A DNA stretch of 35,714 bases from Sysuimicrobium calidum (GTDB lineage Bacteria; Sysuimicrobiota; Sysuimicrobiia; Sysuimicrobiales; Sysuimicrobiaceae), in the NCBI GenBank assembly GCA_031459935.1, contig JAVKHN010000019.1, forward strand, positions 1-35,714. Direction: 5' to 3'. The notes beneath the pieces are model-generated. The model did not search any database. It was not told where the DNA came from and worked only from the letters and a program-made list of their open reading frames with translations. Made by a program: the position numbers and the translations under genes. Positions 6,926-14,104 of the stretch are shown piece after piece (position 1 is the stretch's first letter; each line of letters starts with the position of its first letter).

Positions 6926-8101
6926 ATGCGGCGCTTGGTGGTGTTCCTGCTGGTGGTGGGACTTATAGGACCCCTGGGGCAGACCGTGGCCCAGGAACGG
7001 GGCGTGACCCCGGAGGAGGTGGTGATCGGGACCTCCATGCCCTTAAGCGGCCCCGCCGCGTACTGGGGCGCGGTCGGCAGGGGCATGGAGGCCTACGCCC
7101 GGTATCTCAACGAGCAGGGGGGGATCCACGGACGGAGATTGCGGGTGGTGGTGCGGGACGACGGCTACCTTCCGCCTCGCGCCGCGGCGAACGTGCGGGA
7201 GCTGGTGGAGCGGGTGGGCGTGTTCGCCATCGTGAGCCTCATCGGGAGCGCAAACGCGTTCGCGGTGCGGGACTACCTCGTGCGCAACCAGGTCCTGTGG
7301 ATCACGCCCACCGCGGACGCCACCATGTGGTACGGGTTCCGGCAGAAGCGCTATCTCTTCGTGACCTACCCCTCTTACGTGGAGGAGGCCCGGATCCTGG
7401 TGGAGTATGCGGCCGAGAGGTTGGGCGTGCACACGGTAGCGGTCTTCTACCAGAACGACCTGTACGGTCAGAAGGGCCTGCTGGGCGCCAAGCAGGGGGC
7501 GCACAGGGCCCGGATCCGCATCGTGGCCCAGGTGCCTTATGAGGTGACCGCGGCGGACGTGAGCACGGAGGCGGTGAAGCTGCGGGAGTCCCGGGCGGAG
7601 GCGGTGCTCCTCTATGCCACCCCGCGGCACGGCGCCCTCATCGTGCGGGAGATGGCGAAGGTCGGGTATGCGCCGAGGCTTCTGAGCTCCTTCACCCTGG
7701 CAGACCCCATCATGTTCACCCTGGCGGGTGAGGCGTGGAACAACGTGATCTCCACCGGCTTCTTCCCGCTTCCCGGCACCGGGGATGCCCGGGTGGACCA
7801 GGCCCTGGGCATCCTCACCCGGATGGATCCCGCCCTGCGGGCCAACCCCCACAACGCGCTCGCGGGCTGGGCCTTCCTGGAGCCCCTGGTGGAGGCCCTG
7901 CGGCGCGCGGGTCGGGAGCTCACCAAGGAGCGGGTGGTGTCAGCCCTGGAGAGCCTGCGGAACTGGGACGGGGAGGTCATCCGGGGGGTCACCTTTGGTC
8001 CGGATCGACGGCAGGGCATCCACCGGATCTTTCTCACCCGGGCGGAGGGCGGGCGGTACGTCCGGATCTCGGACTGGATCCCGTACCCCGTGCGGTTCTA
8101 G
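6926..8101 (+). CDS. ABC transporter substrate-binding protein, LivK/periplasmic-binding type 1
   Basis: A 391-residue secreted binding protein. It has a signal peptide (MRR followed by a hydrophobic run to about residue 17, likely cleaved after VAQ near 23) and no lipobox Cys, so it is periplasmic or held outside by other means. The mature part begins EEVVIGTSMPLSGPAAYWG, the standard opening of Leu/Ile/Val-type binding proteins, followed by GIHGRRLRVVVRDDGY and a long type 1 periplasmic fold. A strong GGGAGGTGGGGG ribosome site precedes the ATG. It lies in the middle of the liv operon. Such proteins bind amino acids, short amides, urea or aromatic acids; the ligand is not predictable here. 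Confidence 0.9.
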   Translation: MRRLVVFLLVVGLIGPLGQTVAQERGVTPEEVVIGTSMPLSGPAAYWGAVGRGMEAYARYLNEQGGIHGRRLRVVVRDDGYLPPRAAANVRELVERVGVFAIVSLIGSANAFAVRDYLVRNQVLWITPTADATMWYGFRQKRYLFVTYPSYVEEARILVEYAAERLGVHTVAVFYQNDLYGQKGLLGAKQGAHRARIRIVAQVPYEVTAADVSTEAVKLRESRAEAVLLYATPRHGALIVREMAKVGYAPRLLSSFTLADPIMFTLAGEAWNNVISTGFFPLPGTGDARVDQALGILTRMDPALRANPHNALAGWAFLEPLVEALRRAGRELTKERVVSALESLRNWDGEVIRGVTFGPDRRQGIHRIFLTRAEGGRYVRISDWIPYPVRF

Positions 8102-8105
8102 ACCC

Positions 8106-8876
8106 TTGGGGCATCCGCTCCTCCGGGTAGAGGGGGTCTCCCTGCGGTTCGGCGGGATCACCGCCCTCCGGGACGTCTGCCTGGAGGTGGGCGCGCGGGA
8201 GCTCGTGGCCCTCCTCGGTCCCAATGGCGCGGGCAAGACCAGCCTGTTCAACTGCATCTGCGGGCTCTACCGGCCGCAGCGGGGCAGCATCCGGCTCGAG
8301 GAACACGAGCTCACCCGCCTGCGCCCTGAGCGCATCGCGCGGTTGGGGGTGGCCCGCACCTTCCAGAACCTGGAGCTTCCACGGGGCATGACGGTCCTGG
8401 AGGTGCTGCTGCTGGGCTGCCACCGGTACTTCCGGGCCCGGGTGTGGGAAGTGGCCCTGGACGTGCCGCGGGCGGTGCGGGAGGAGATCGCCCAGCGGGA
8501 GCGGGCGGAGGAGATCCTGGAGTTCCTCCGGCTGGAGGCGTACCGGGACCGGCCGGTGGGAGCCCTGCCGCATGGCATCCAGCGCCTGGTGGAGCTGGGG
8601 CGTGCCCTGTGCACCGGGCCGCGGTTGCTGCTCCTGGACGAGCCCTCCGCGGGCCTTGCGCCGGAGGACAAGGAGGAGCTGGCGTATCGCCTCCGGCAGA
8701 CAAGGCGGCGGTTCGGGGTCACCCTGCTCCTGATCGAGCACGACCTCCGGATGGCCATGGGGCTGGCGGAGCGGGTGGTGGTGATGGACCACGGGGAGGT
8801 CATCGCCCAGGGATCCCCGGAGGAGGTGCAGCGGGATCCGCGGGTGATCGAGGCCTATCTCGGGGCCATGGGGTGA
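8106..8876 (+). CDS. livG: Branched-chain amino acid-type ABC ATPase LivG
   Basis: A 256-residue cytoplasmic ATPase that powers the LivMH channel. Walker A is GPNGAGKTS (about residues 38-46), the Q-loop lies in VARTFQNLEL, the signature region is the variant LPHGIQRLVELGRAL seen in some LivG proteins, Walker B is LLLLDEPSAGLAP, and the switch His lies in LLIEHDLRMAMG. The extra loop between Q-loop and signature is a LivG trait. The start is inferred: a TTG at 8106, four bases after the binding-protein stop, is the only usable start before the first beta strand, and no clear ribosome site precedes it, so reinitiation is likely. Its stop overlaps the livF start (GTGA). Confidence 0.92.
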   Translation: MGHPLLRVEGVSLRFGGITALRDVCLEVGARELVALLGPNGAGKTSLFNCICGLYRPQRGSIRLEEHELTRLRPERIARLGVARTFQNLELPRGMTVLEVLLLGCHRYFRARVWEVALDVPRAVREEIAQRERAEEILEFLRLEAYRDRPVGALPHGIQRLVELGRALCTGPRLLLLDEPSAGLAPEDKEELAYRLRQTRRRFGVTLLLIEHDLRMAMGLAERVVVMDHGEVIAQGSPEEVQRDPRVIEAYLGAMG

Positions 8877-9643
8877 GCGCGCTGCTGGAGGTGCGCAACC
8901 TGGAGAGCGGTTACCGCCGCGGGTTCGTGGTGCTCCGGGGCGTTTCCCTGCGGGTACGGGAGGGGGAGATCGTGGCCCTGCTGGGCCCTAATGGTGCAGG
9001 CAAGACCACCCTGCTGCGCACCCTCATGGGGCTCATCCCGGATCAGCCCGAGAAGGGGGAGGTGCTGTTCCGGGGCCAGCGCCTCCAGGGGAAGGAGCCC
9101 CATGAGATCACACGGATGGGAATGGTGTTGGTGCCCGAGGGCCGGGGAATCTTTCCGGAACTCACGGTGGCGGAGAACCTGACCCTCGTAAGCTTCGGCC
9201 GCCGGGTCCGCGCCGGGGAGATGGAGGCGGTGCTGGACCGGTTCCCCGTGCTCCGGGAGCGATGGAGGCAGCTTGCGGGAACCCTTTCAGGGGGCGAGCA
9301 GCAGATGCTGGCCCTGGCCAGGGCCCTGCTGCTGCGGCCCACTCTGCTGCTGCTGGACGAGCCCTCCCTAGGACTCGCACCCCAGGTGGTGGCGGAGACC
9401 TTCGCCGCCCTCCAGGTCCTGAACCGGGAGGGGATGACCGCGCTGTTGGTGGAGCAGAACGCCCGCATGGCCCTTCGCATCGCCCACTACGGATACGTGC
9501 TGGAGGCTGGCCGGCTCGTGCTGGAGGGGCCCCCGGAGCGGCTGCGGGAGGATCCCCAGGTACAGGCCCTGTACCTGGGGATGGGGCAGGAGCCCTCTCC
9601 CAAGGGGTTCCGCCGGTGGCGGCCCAGACGCCGGTGGGCCTGA
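8873..9643 (+). CDS. livF: Branched-chain amino acid-type ABC ATPase LivF
   Basis: A 256-residue ATPase, second nucleotide-binding subunit of the HAAT transporter. Walker A is GPNGAGKTTL, the Q-loop region is GMVLVPEGRGIFPELTV (a LivF hallmark), the signature is LSGGEQQMLALARAL, Walker B is LLLLDEPSLGLAP, and the switch region is LLVEQNARMAL. The family is usually about 235 residues; here there is a basic, Trp/Arg-rich tail of roughly 18 residues after the typical end. The GTG start overlaps the livG stop by four bases. It closes the operon and ends four bases from the stop of the convergent acyl-CoA ligase; no terminator hairpin is visible between them. Confidence 0.93.
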   Translation: MSALLEVRNLESGYRRGFVVLRGVSLRVREGEIVALLGPNGAGKTTLLRTLMGLIPDQPEKGEVLFRGQRLQGKEPHEITRMGMVLVPEGRGIFPELTVAENLTLVSFGRRVRAGEMEAVLDRFPVLRERWRQLAGTLSGGEQQMLALARALLLRPTLLLLDEPSLGLAPQVVAETFAALQVLNREGMTALLVEQNARMALRIAHYGYVLEAGRLVLEGPPERLREDPQVQALYLGMGQEPSPKGFRRWRPRRRWA

Positions 9644-9647
9644 GGGG

Positions 9648-11474
9648 TCAGCTCCGGTAGAGGGACTCGATGAGGTCCGCGTACCTCTCCGCGATGACCT
9701 TCCGCTTCACCTTGAGGGTGGGGGTGATCTCTCCGTCCTCCTCGTAGAGGCGCTTGGGGAGGATGGCGAACCGCTTGACCTGCTCGGGAGGGCTGAGGGC
9801 GCGGTTCACCTGTTGCACTTCCTGCTCGAGGAGTTCTTGAACCCGCTCGTTCATGCTGAGGTCCGCAAACGTGGTGAAGGGAATCCGGTGCTCCTGCGCC
9901 CAGCGGGCCACGTGGTCCTCGTCGAGCACGATGAGGGCCACAAGGTACGGTCGCCGGTCCCCGATCACCACCGCGTCATGGATGTAGGGGCTTGCTTTGA
10001 GTTTGTTCTCCACGTAAGCGGGCGCGATGTTCTTGCCGTATGCGTTGATGAGGATGTCCTTCTTCCGGTCTGTGATGCGCAGAAAGCCCTCCGCATCCAT
10101 CTCGCCCACGTCCCCACTGTGCAGCCAGCCATCCCGAAGGGCCTGCGCGGTGGCCTCCGGATCCTTGAAGTATCCCGCAAACACGTTGGGTCCCCGCACC
10201 AGGATCTCCCCGTCCTCCGCGATGCGCACCTCCACCCCCGGGAGAGGCTGGCCCACGGTCCCCAGCCGGATCCGGTCGCCATGGTGGATGGTGGTGGGGC
10301 CGCTTCCCTCCGTCTGACCGTACACCTCCCGGACGGGCACGCCGATGGCGTGGTAGTACTCCAGGATCTCGGGGGCGATGGGGGCAGCTCCGGAGACCGC
10401 GAACCGGACGCGATCGAGCCCCAGACGACGGCGCAGGGGCCGCAGGACCAGGGCTTCGCTCAGGGCGTGCGCCACGCGCAGGGAAGCCGGGATCGGCTGG
10501 CCCGCAAGGCGGCTCAACGCGTGCCGCCGGCCAAAGTGGACCGCGGTCCGGTACGCGGTGCGCTTGAGGAAATCCACCCCGCCCGCTCGCATGTGCAGTT
10601 CCACCTGCGCGTAGAGCTTCTCCCACAGGCGGGGCACCGCGAAGAGGATGGTGGGTCGGACCTCCTGGAGGTTCTGGAAGAGGGTCTCGAGGCTTTCCGC
10701 GAAGTGCACGGTGTAGCCCCACACGAGAGGGAGGTAAAGGGAGAGCATGCGCTCCGCGATGTGGGCGAGGGGGAGGAAGGAGAGGGCGGTGTCCGTGGGG
10801 TACAGAGGGTTTGCGGCACCCAGCGCCTGTGCGGTCCACAGGAGGTTGCGGTGGGTGAGCATGGCGGCTTTCGGCGGCCCCGTGGTGCCAGAGGTGTACA
10901 GGAGGACCGCCACGTCCTCCTCCTCGACCTCCCGGAGTCGGGCTTCCAGCACGCCGGCGTCCCCGAGGGCCCGGCCCAGGGCCCGCAGTTCGTCGAGCGT
11001 CATCACCTGCGGATCCGCAAATCCCTCCAGGCCCTCCGGATCCATCACCACGATGGTCCGGAGGTGCGGAAGCTGCGAGCGGATGATCAGGGCTTTGTCC
11101 AGCTGCTCCTCGTTCTCCACGAAGAAGACCCGGCTCTCGCTGTGCCCGAGCACGTAGGCGCACTGCTCCGGAGGACTGGTGGTGTACACGGCCACGGAGA
11201 TCCCCCCGGCAAGCTGGATCCCCATGTCGCAGAAGAGCCACTCAGGCCGGTTCTGGCCGATGATGGCCGCGGCCTCGCCCCTCTGCAGGCCCAGGGCCAC
11301 GAGTCCCCGGGCGATCTCCTCCGCGGACCGACCGTACTCCTCCCAGGTGACGGGCTGCCAGAGTCCCCGGCGCTTGTGTTGCAGGGCTACGCGACCGGCT
11401 CGCTCCCGCACCGCCCGGAGGAAACGGTCCGGGACCGTTCCGGTGAGGACTTGCGGGTGCTTGAGAACCGCCAT
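9648..11474 (-). CDS. AMP-forming long-chain acyl-CoA synthetase (FadD15-like)
   Basis: A 608-residue adenylate-forming ligase that activates a carboxylic acid with ATP and CoA, most like long-chain fatty acyl-CoA synthetases of the FadD15/FAA family. The AMP-binding P-loop YTSGTTGPPKAAM lies at about residues 193-205, then FLPLAHIAER, the adenine motif YGQTEGSGP, the hinge region GWLHSGDVGEMDAEGFLRITDRKKD, and the conserved Lys in TPTLKVKRK near the end. The ATG at 11474 is eight bases downstream of the tRNA-Lys 3' end and has only a poor ribosome site (GTGGGG), so expression probably depends on read-through from the tRNA promoter. It is convergent with livF; a functional link with that importer (uptake and activation of an acid) is only a guess. 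Confidence 0.92.
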   Translation of the reverse strand: MAVLKHPQVLTGTVPDRFLRAVRERAGRVALQHKRRGLWQPVTWEEYGRSAEEIARGLVALGLQRGEAAAIIGQNRPEWLFCDMGIQLAGGISVAVYTTSPPEQCAYVLGHSESRVFFVENEEQLDKALIIRSQLPHLRTIVVMDPEGLEGFADPQVMTLDELRALGRALGDAGVLEARLREVEEEDVAVLLYTSGTTGPPKAAMLTHRNLLWTAQALGAANPLYPTDTALSFLPLAHIAERMLSLYLPLVWGYTVHFAESLETLFQNLQEVRPTILFAVPRLWEKLYAQVELHMRAGGVDFLKRTAYRTAVHFGRRHALSRLAGQPIPASLRVAHALSEALVLRPLRRRLGLDRVRFAVSGAAPIAPEILEYYHAIGVPVREVYGQTEGSGPTTIHHGDRIRLGTVGQPLPGVEVRIAEDGEILVRGPNVFAGYFKDPEATAQALRDGWLHSGDVGEMDAEGFLRITDRKKDILINAYGKNIAPAYVENKLKASPYIHDAVVIGDRRPYLVALIVLDEDHVARWAQEHRIPFTTFADLSMNERVQELLEQEVQQVNRALSPPEQVKRFAILPKRLYEEDGEITPTLKVKRKVIAERYADLIESLYRS

Positions 11475-11482
11475 GCCCCACT

Positions 11483-11558
11483 TGGTGGGCCGTGAGGGAC
11501 TCGAACCCCCGACGCCCGGGTTAAAAGCCCGGCGCTCTACCCACTGAGCTAACGGCCC
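11483..11558 (-). tRNA. tRNA-Lys (anticodon UUU), CCA encoded
   Basis: A complete 76-base cloverleaf read on the minus strand: acceptor stem GGGCCGT pairing with ACGGCCC, D arm GCTC-AGTGGGTA-GAGC, anticodon arm CCGGG-CTTTTAA-CCCGG giving anticodon TTT, a five-base variable loop, T arm GGGGG-TTCGAGT-CCCTC with one G-U pair, discriminator A and an encoded CCA. The 3' end lies only eight bases before the start codon of the acyl-CoA ligase, so the two are probably made as one transcript and separated by tRNA 3' processing. Confidence 0.97.
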
Positions 11559-11569
11559 TTCCCGCAGGC

Positions 11570-11599
11570 ATTGTACGGCAAGGGAGGGGCACGCACCAA
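11570..11599 (-). promoter_or_regulatory. Putative tRNA-Lys promoter (TTGGTG, 18 bases, TACAAT)
   Basis: On the minus strand TTGGTG (11599-11594) and TACAAT (11575-11570) are 18 bases apart and would start a transcript near 11563, about five bases before the tRNA 5' end. The -10 is identical to those before proS and the histone-like gene. It is also the only promoter seen for the acyl-CoA ligase. Confidence 0.5.
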
Positions 11600-11625
11600 G
11601 CGGCTCTCCGGAGGGTAGGGGCTGG

Positions 11626-11631
11626 TAAGAT
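11626..11631 (+). promoter_or_regulatory. Putative extended -10 (TAAGAT) for the alpha/beta hydrolase
   Basis: TG, one base, then TAAGAT at 11626-11631 forms an extended -10 element without a recognisable -35. A transcript from about 11638 would carry the GAGGAGGG ribosome site just before the ATG at 11660. Confidence 0.3.
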
Positions 11632-11659
11632 CGGGATAGCCCGTCCTGAGGAGGGTGGC

Positions 11660-12454
11660 ATGTATCTGGAGGTCCGGGGTTGCCGCTGGTACTGCGAGGA
11701 TGCAGGGAAGGGCCTTCCCGTGCTCCTCCTTCATGGGTTCCCCCTTTCCTCCGAGATCTGGTCTCCCCTCCGGGATGTCCTTGCCTCCCGGTGCCGGGTG
11801 GTGACGCCGGATCTGCGAGGGTTCGGTCGGTCGGACAAGCCGGAAGGCCCCTACACCATGGAGTCCCTCGCGGAGGACGTCCTGGGACTCGCGGACACGC
11901 TCGGGTTGGACCGGTTCGTGCTGGGAGGGCATTCCATGGGGGGCTACGTCGCGTTCCGCGTGGCCGCGCGCGCTCCCGGGCGCCTGGTGGGCCTGATCCT
12001 GGTGTGCACACGGGCGGAACCGGACACGGAGGAAGGAAAAGCTCGGCGACGTCAGGCCATCGAGACCATCCGCGCCGAAGGATCCCGCTCCTTCCTCGAG
12101 GCCTTCCTGCCCAACCTCCTGGGTGCCACCGCGAAGGCCTCCCGCCCGGAGCTCCTGGAGCGCCTCCGCGAGATCGCCTCCGCGATCCCGGCCCATGTGC
12201 TGGTGGGGTGTCTTGTGGGAATGAGGGACCGGCCCGACAGCCGGGATCTGCTTCCGCGGATCCAGGTGCCCGCGCTGGTGGTGGCGGGAGAGGAGGACCC
12301 GGTCACACCCCTGGAGAGCGCCCGGAGGATGGCGGAGGGGTTCCCTCGGGCGCAGCTGGTCCTCCTCCCCCGCTGCGGGCACACCCCGAGCCTGGAGGCT
12401 CCGGAAGCCCTTGCGCGGGCCCTCTTGCAGTTTCTCGGAGGGCTTGAGGGCTGA
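11660..12454 (+). CDS. Alpha/beta-fold hydrolase
   Basis: A 264-residue cytoplasmic hydrolase of the alpha/beta superfamily. The nucleophile elbow GGHSMGG places Ser at 92; the acid is Asp213 in AGEEDPVTP; the base is His241 in RCGHTPSLE. The oxyanion-hole HGFPLS segment lies at 25-30 and DLRGFGRSD at 51-59. These put it among small esterases, lactonases and C-C hydrolases such as 3-oxoadipate enol-lactonase, without deciding between them. The ATG follows GAGGAGGG. It is divergent from tRNA-Lys. Its last 152 bases are overlapped by the nominal 3' end of the radical SAM gene on the other strand; the hydrolase family features run to the end, so this frame is the trustworthy one. Confidence 0.9.
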   Translation: MYLEVRGCRWYCEDAGKGLPVLLLHGFPLSSEIWSPLRDVLASRCRVVTPDLRGFGRSDKPEGPYTMESLAEDVLGLADTLGLDRFVLGGHSMGGYVAFRVAARAPGRLVGLILVCTRAEPDTEEGKARRRQAIETIRAEGSRSFLEAFLPNLLGATAKASRPELLERLREIASAIPAHVLVGCLVGMRDRPDSRDLLPRIQVPALVVAGEEDPVTPLESARRMAEGFPRAQLVLLPRCGHTPSLEAPEALARALLQFLGGLEG

Positions 12455-13373
12455 CCTTTCCTCGTGCGCGGGGCGGTTCGAGGGCGATCCGGGGGAGCAG
12501 CAGGAGTTGGCGGGGAGGCGAGGAGCGGGGCAGGGGTCGGTTTCGGAAGCCGAGGCGTTCCCGGTATCTTCCCACGGTGCGATCCACGGTGTCCACATAC
12601 GCGCGGGGCGCGTACTTGCGCGGGTACAGCCGCTCGTAGAGCGCTACCAGCTCGGGATGACGTTCCTGGAGGAACCGAAAGAACGCCTCCCGGGTGACCT
12701 CTCCCAGATTCAGGACGCTGTGTCCGACGAACCGGGCGCCGTGATCCCGGGCGGCGCGGATCACGGCCTCGAGGGTTTTCGGAGCATCCGTGAGGCCCGG
12801 CAGAATGGGGGCCACGAGAACCCCCACCGCCAGGCCCGCGGCGCTGAGCCGTGCCACGGTCCGCAGGCGTTGGTGGGGAGGCGCTACCGTAGGCTCGATC
12901 GTCCGGCTCAGGTGCTCGTCGAGGGTGGCGATGCTTACACAGACCGTGATCCCTGCCCGCTGGTGGAGGCCCTGTAGGACGTCCAGGTCACGCAGGATGA
13001 GCGGCGAGCGGGTGACGAGGTTTACCGGCGTGCGGGAATCACACAGGGCCTCGAGGATCCGCCGGGTGATGCGGTAGCGGCCCTCGATGGGCTGATACGG
13101 ATCCGTGGCGGTCCCGACGACCACCTCCTCGCGCTTCCATGCGGGGTGGGCCAGCTCCGCCCGCAGGACCTCCGGGGCATTCACCTTCACGAAGATCCGG
13201 TTGCCCCATCCCTGGATGCCATCCTCTTCGAGGAACCCGTGTGTCCGCCGGGCGTAGCAGAACACACAGGCGTGGGCGCAGCCCCGGTAGGGGTTGATCG
13301 ACCACCGGAAGGGCATCCCCTGCACCCGGTTGAGCACGCTCCGGACCCGGATCTCCACGTATTCCCGCAGCAT
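12303..13373 (-). CDS. Radical SAM protein, Rv2578c/SplB-related family
   Basis: A radical SAM protein with the cluster motif C32-x3-C36-x2-C39 in PYRGCAHACVFCYAR, the wording typical of the Rv2578c-like family that is often labelled DNA repair photolyase or spore-photoproduct-lyase-related. GTATDPYQPIEG, a second family landmark, and SIATLDEHLSR and LVAPILPGLTD follow. It would cleave SAM to a 5'-deoxyadenosyl radical; its substrate is not known. The ATG at 13373 is chosen because homologs begin near there, and because a LexA-like box lies just upstream; an ATG at 13421 is the alternative. The frame continues to a stop at 12303, 356 residues in all, but the last 50 or so are low-complexity Pro/Gly/Ser and overlap the hydrolase gene; the natural end is likely near the QLLLL sequence around 12480. 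Confidence 0.82.
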   Translation of the reverse strand: MLREYVEIRVRSVLNRVQGMPFRWSINPYRGCAHACVFCYARRTHGFLEEDGIQGWGNRIFVKVNAPEVLRAELAHPAWKREEVVVGTATDPYQPIEGRYRITRRILEALCDSRTPVNLVTRSPLILRDLDVLQGLHQRAGITVCVSIATLDEHLSRTIEPTVAPPHQRLRTVARLSAAGLAVGVLVAPILPGLTDAPKTLEAVIRAARDHGARFVGHSVLNLGEVTREAFFRFLQERHPELVALYERLYPRKYAPRAYVDTVDRTVGRYRERLGFRNRPLPRSSPPRQLLLLPRIALEPPRARGKVSPQALRETARGPAQGLPEPPGSGCARSGGGGPAAPEGTPPPSSGRSPGV

Positions 13374-13387
13374 ACCTCGAGGGTAAT

Positions 13388-13403
13388 GCGAACTTTTGTT
13401 CGC
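13388..13403. promoter_or_regulatory. LexA-like operator (CGAAC-N4-GTTCG)
   Basis: GCGAAC, four T, GTTCGC is a perfect 6-base inverted repeat. Its core CGAAC-N4-GTTCG has the arrangement of the LexA/DinR box of Gram-positive and related bacteria, though the inner four bases do not fully fit the Bacillus pattern. It lies 15-30 bases before the radical SAM start codon, where a repressor would block transcription. If real, the radical SAM gene is SOS-inducible, in keeping with its annotation as a repair enzyme. The same stretch would be inside the coding sequence if the upstream ATG at 13421 were used. Confidence 0.5.
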
Positions 13404-13514
13404 GTCAATCCGGGCCGCCATTCCAAGCCGGTGTTCCCTTCCGGGAGGGTTCCGTAGCGCCTGGTTTGCGGTGGAGTTCGCTCGGATCGGTTTTCCGGAG
13501 TCGCGAAAAACCGT

Positions 13515-13549
13515 GTTGTTTGCGCACGTGCAGGAACAACGCCTACAAT
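13515..13549 (+). promoter_or_regulatory. Putative promoter with 26-base dyad before the histone-like gene
   Basis: GTTGTT (13515-13520) and AACAAC (13535-13540) are placed symmetrically about a central GCACGTGC palindrome (13524-13531), making a two-block dyad with one centre. TACAAT at 13544-13549 follows, with a poor -35 (TTGCGC, 13520-13525) 18 bases before it. The dyad overlaps the -35 region and could bind a regulator. Transcription would begin near 13556. Confidence 0.4.
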
Positions 13550-13585
13550 GATTTACGCGAGAGCAGCATGAAGGGGGTTGTTGCG

Positions 13586-14017
13586 ATGGTGGGGACCGAA
13601 CGAGAAGGATTCCTCTCCGGGGATGAAGAAGAACAGCTCCAGCAGGTGCTTTCACCCATGATGGAGGAGGAAGAGAGGATGTACACGGAGACGGAAGCGA
13701 TGGCGCCCACGGAGCCTACACCCGCGCCCGAGCAACCCGCGCCCCGGCGACCTGCGCGTCGTCCTGCAGCGCGCAAACCTGCCGCGCGCAAGCCCGCGGC
13801 CCGCAGGCCCGTGGCGAAGAAGGCGGCCCCCGCGAAGCGGAAGGCTGCTGCCAAGCCGAGGAAGGCGGCGCCTGCTCGTCGCAGGGCGACGGCTCGGGCC
13901 AAGGCCAGGACGACGGCCCGGAAGGCGAAAGCTACGAGCCGCACCGCAGCGCGCCGGACGACCGCCCGTCGGAGCACGGGGGGACGTTCGGTGCAGCGGA
14001 CCCGACGCCGCCGCTAG
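13586..14017 (+). CDS. Histone H1-tail-like Ala/Lys/Arg/Pro-rich basic protein
   Basis: A 143-residue protein in two parts. Residues 1 to about 50 are acidic (GDEEEQLQQV, MMEEEERMYTETE). The rest is a low-complexity, strongly basic tail made of Ala, Arg, Lys, Pro and Thr with repeated ARKPAARKPAARR and later RTAARRTTARR units. Such tails resemble eukaryotic H1 and bacterial AlgP or Hc1/Hc2-type proteins, which bind DNA without sequence preference; binding to the nucleoid or RNA is therefore likely but inferred. The ATG at 13586 is preferred to the one at 13568 because AAGGGGGT lies seven bases before it. It has its own promoter-like region and a terminator behind it. The skewed composition makes homology assignment unreliable. 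Confidence 0.75.
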   Translation: MVGTEREGFLSGDEEEQLQQVLSPMMEEEERMYTETEAMAPTEPTPAPEQPAPRRPARRPAARKPAARKPAARRPVAKKAAPAKRKAAAKPRKAAPARRRATARAKARTTARKAKATSRTAARRTTARRSTGGRSVQRTRRRR

Positions 14018-14074
14018 ACCGTGGATGGCTCGGGAGGAACCGAGGTCCCCGAGGTCGCTCGGGGAGGGGGGAAG

Positions 14075-14104
14075 AGGTCGCCTGTGAGGTGACCTTCTGT
14101 TTTT
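14075..14104 (+). terminator. Intrinsic terminator behind the histone-like gene
   Basis: AGGTCGCCT (14075-14083), loop GTG, AGGTGACCT (14087-14095) forms a nine-pair stem with one G-U pair, followed by a T-rich tract TTCTGTTTTT up to 14104. This is the clearest Rho-independent terminator in the window. The next start codon begins on the very next base. Confidence 0.75.

Noticed and set aside
8106..8876. LivG as a broken ATPase because its signature is LPHGIQ instead of LSGGQ
   Set aside because: This variant is seen in functional LivG-type proteins, and Walker A, Walker B and the switch His are intact.
9813..11495. 560-codon open frame on the plus strand
   Set aside because: Antisense to the acyl-CoA ligase, which has all its motifs; the composition is Pro/Gly/Arg/His-rich nonsense.
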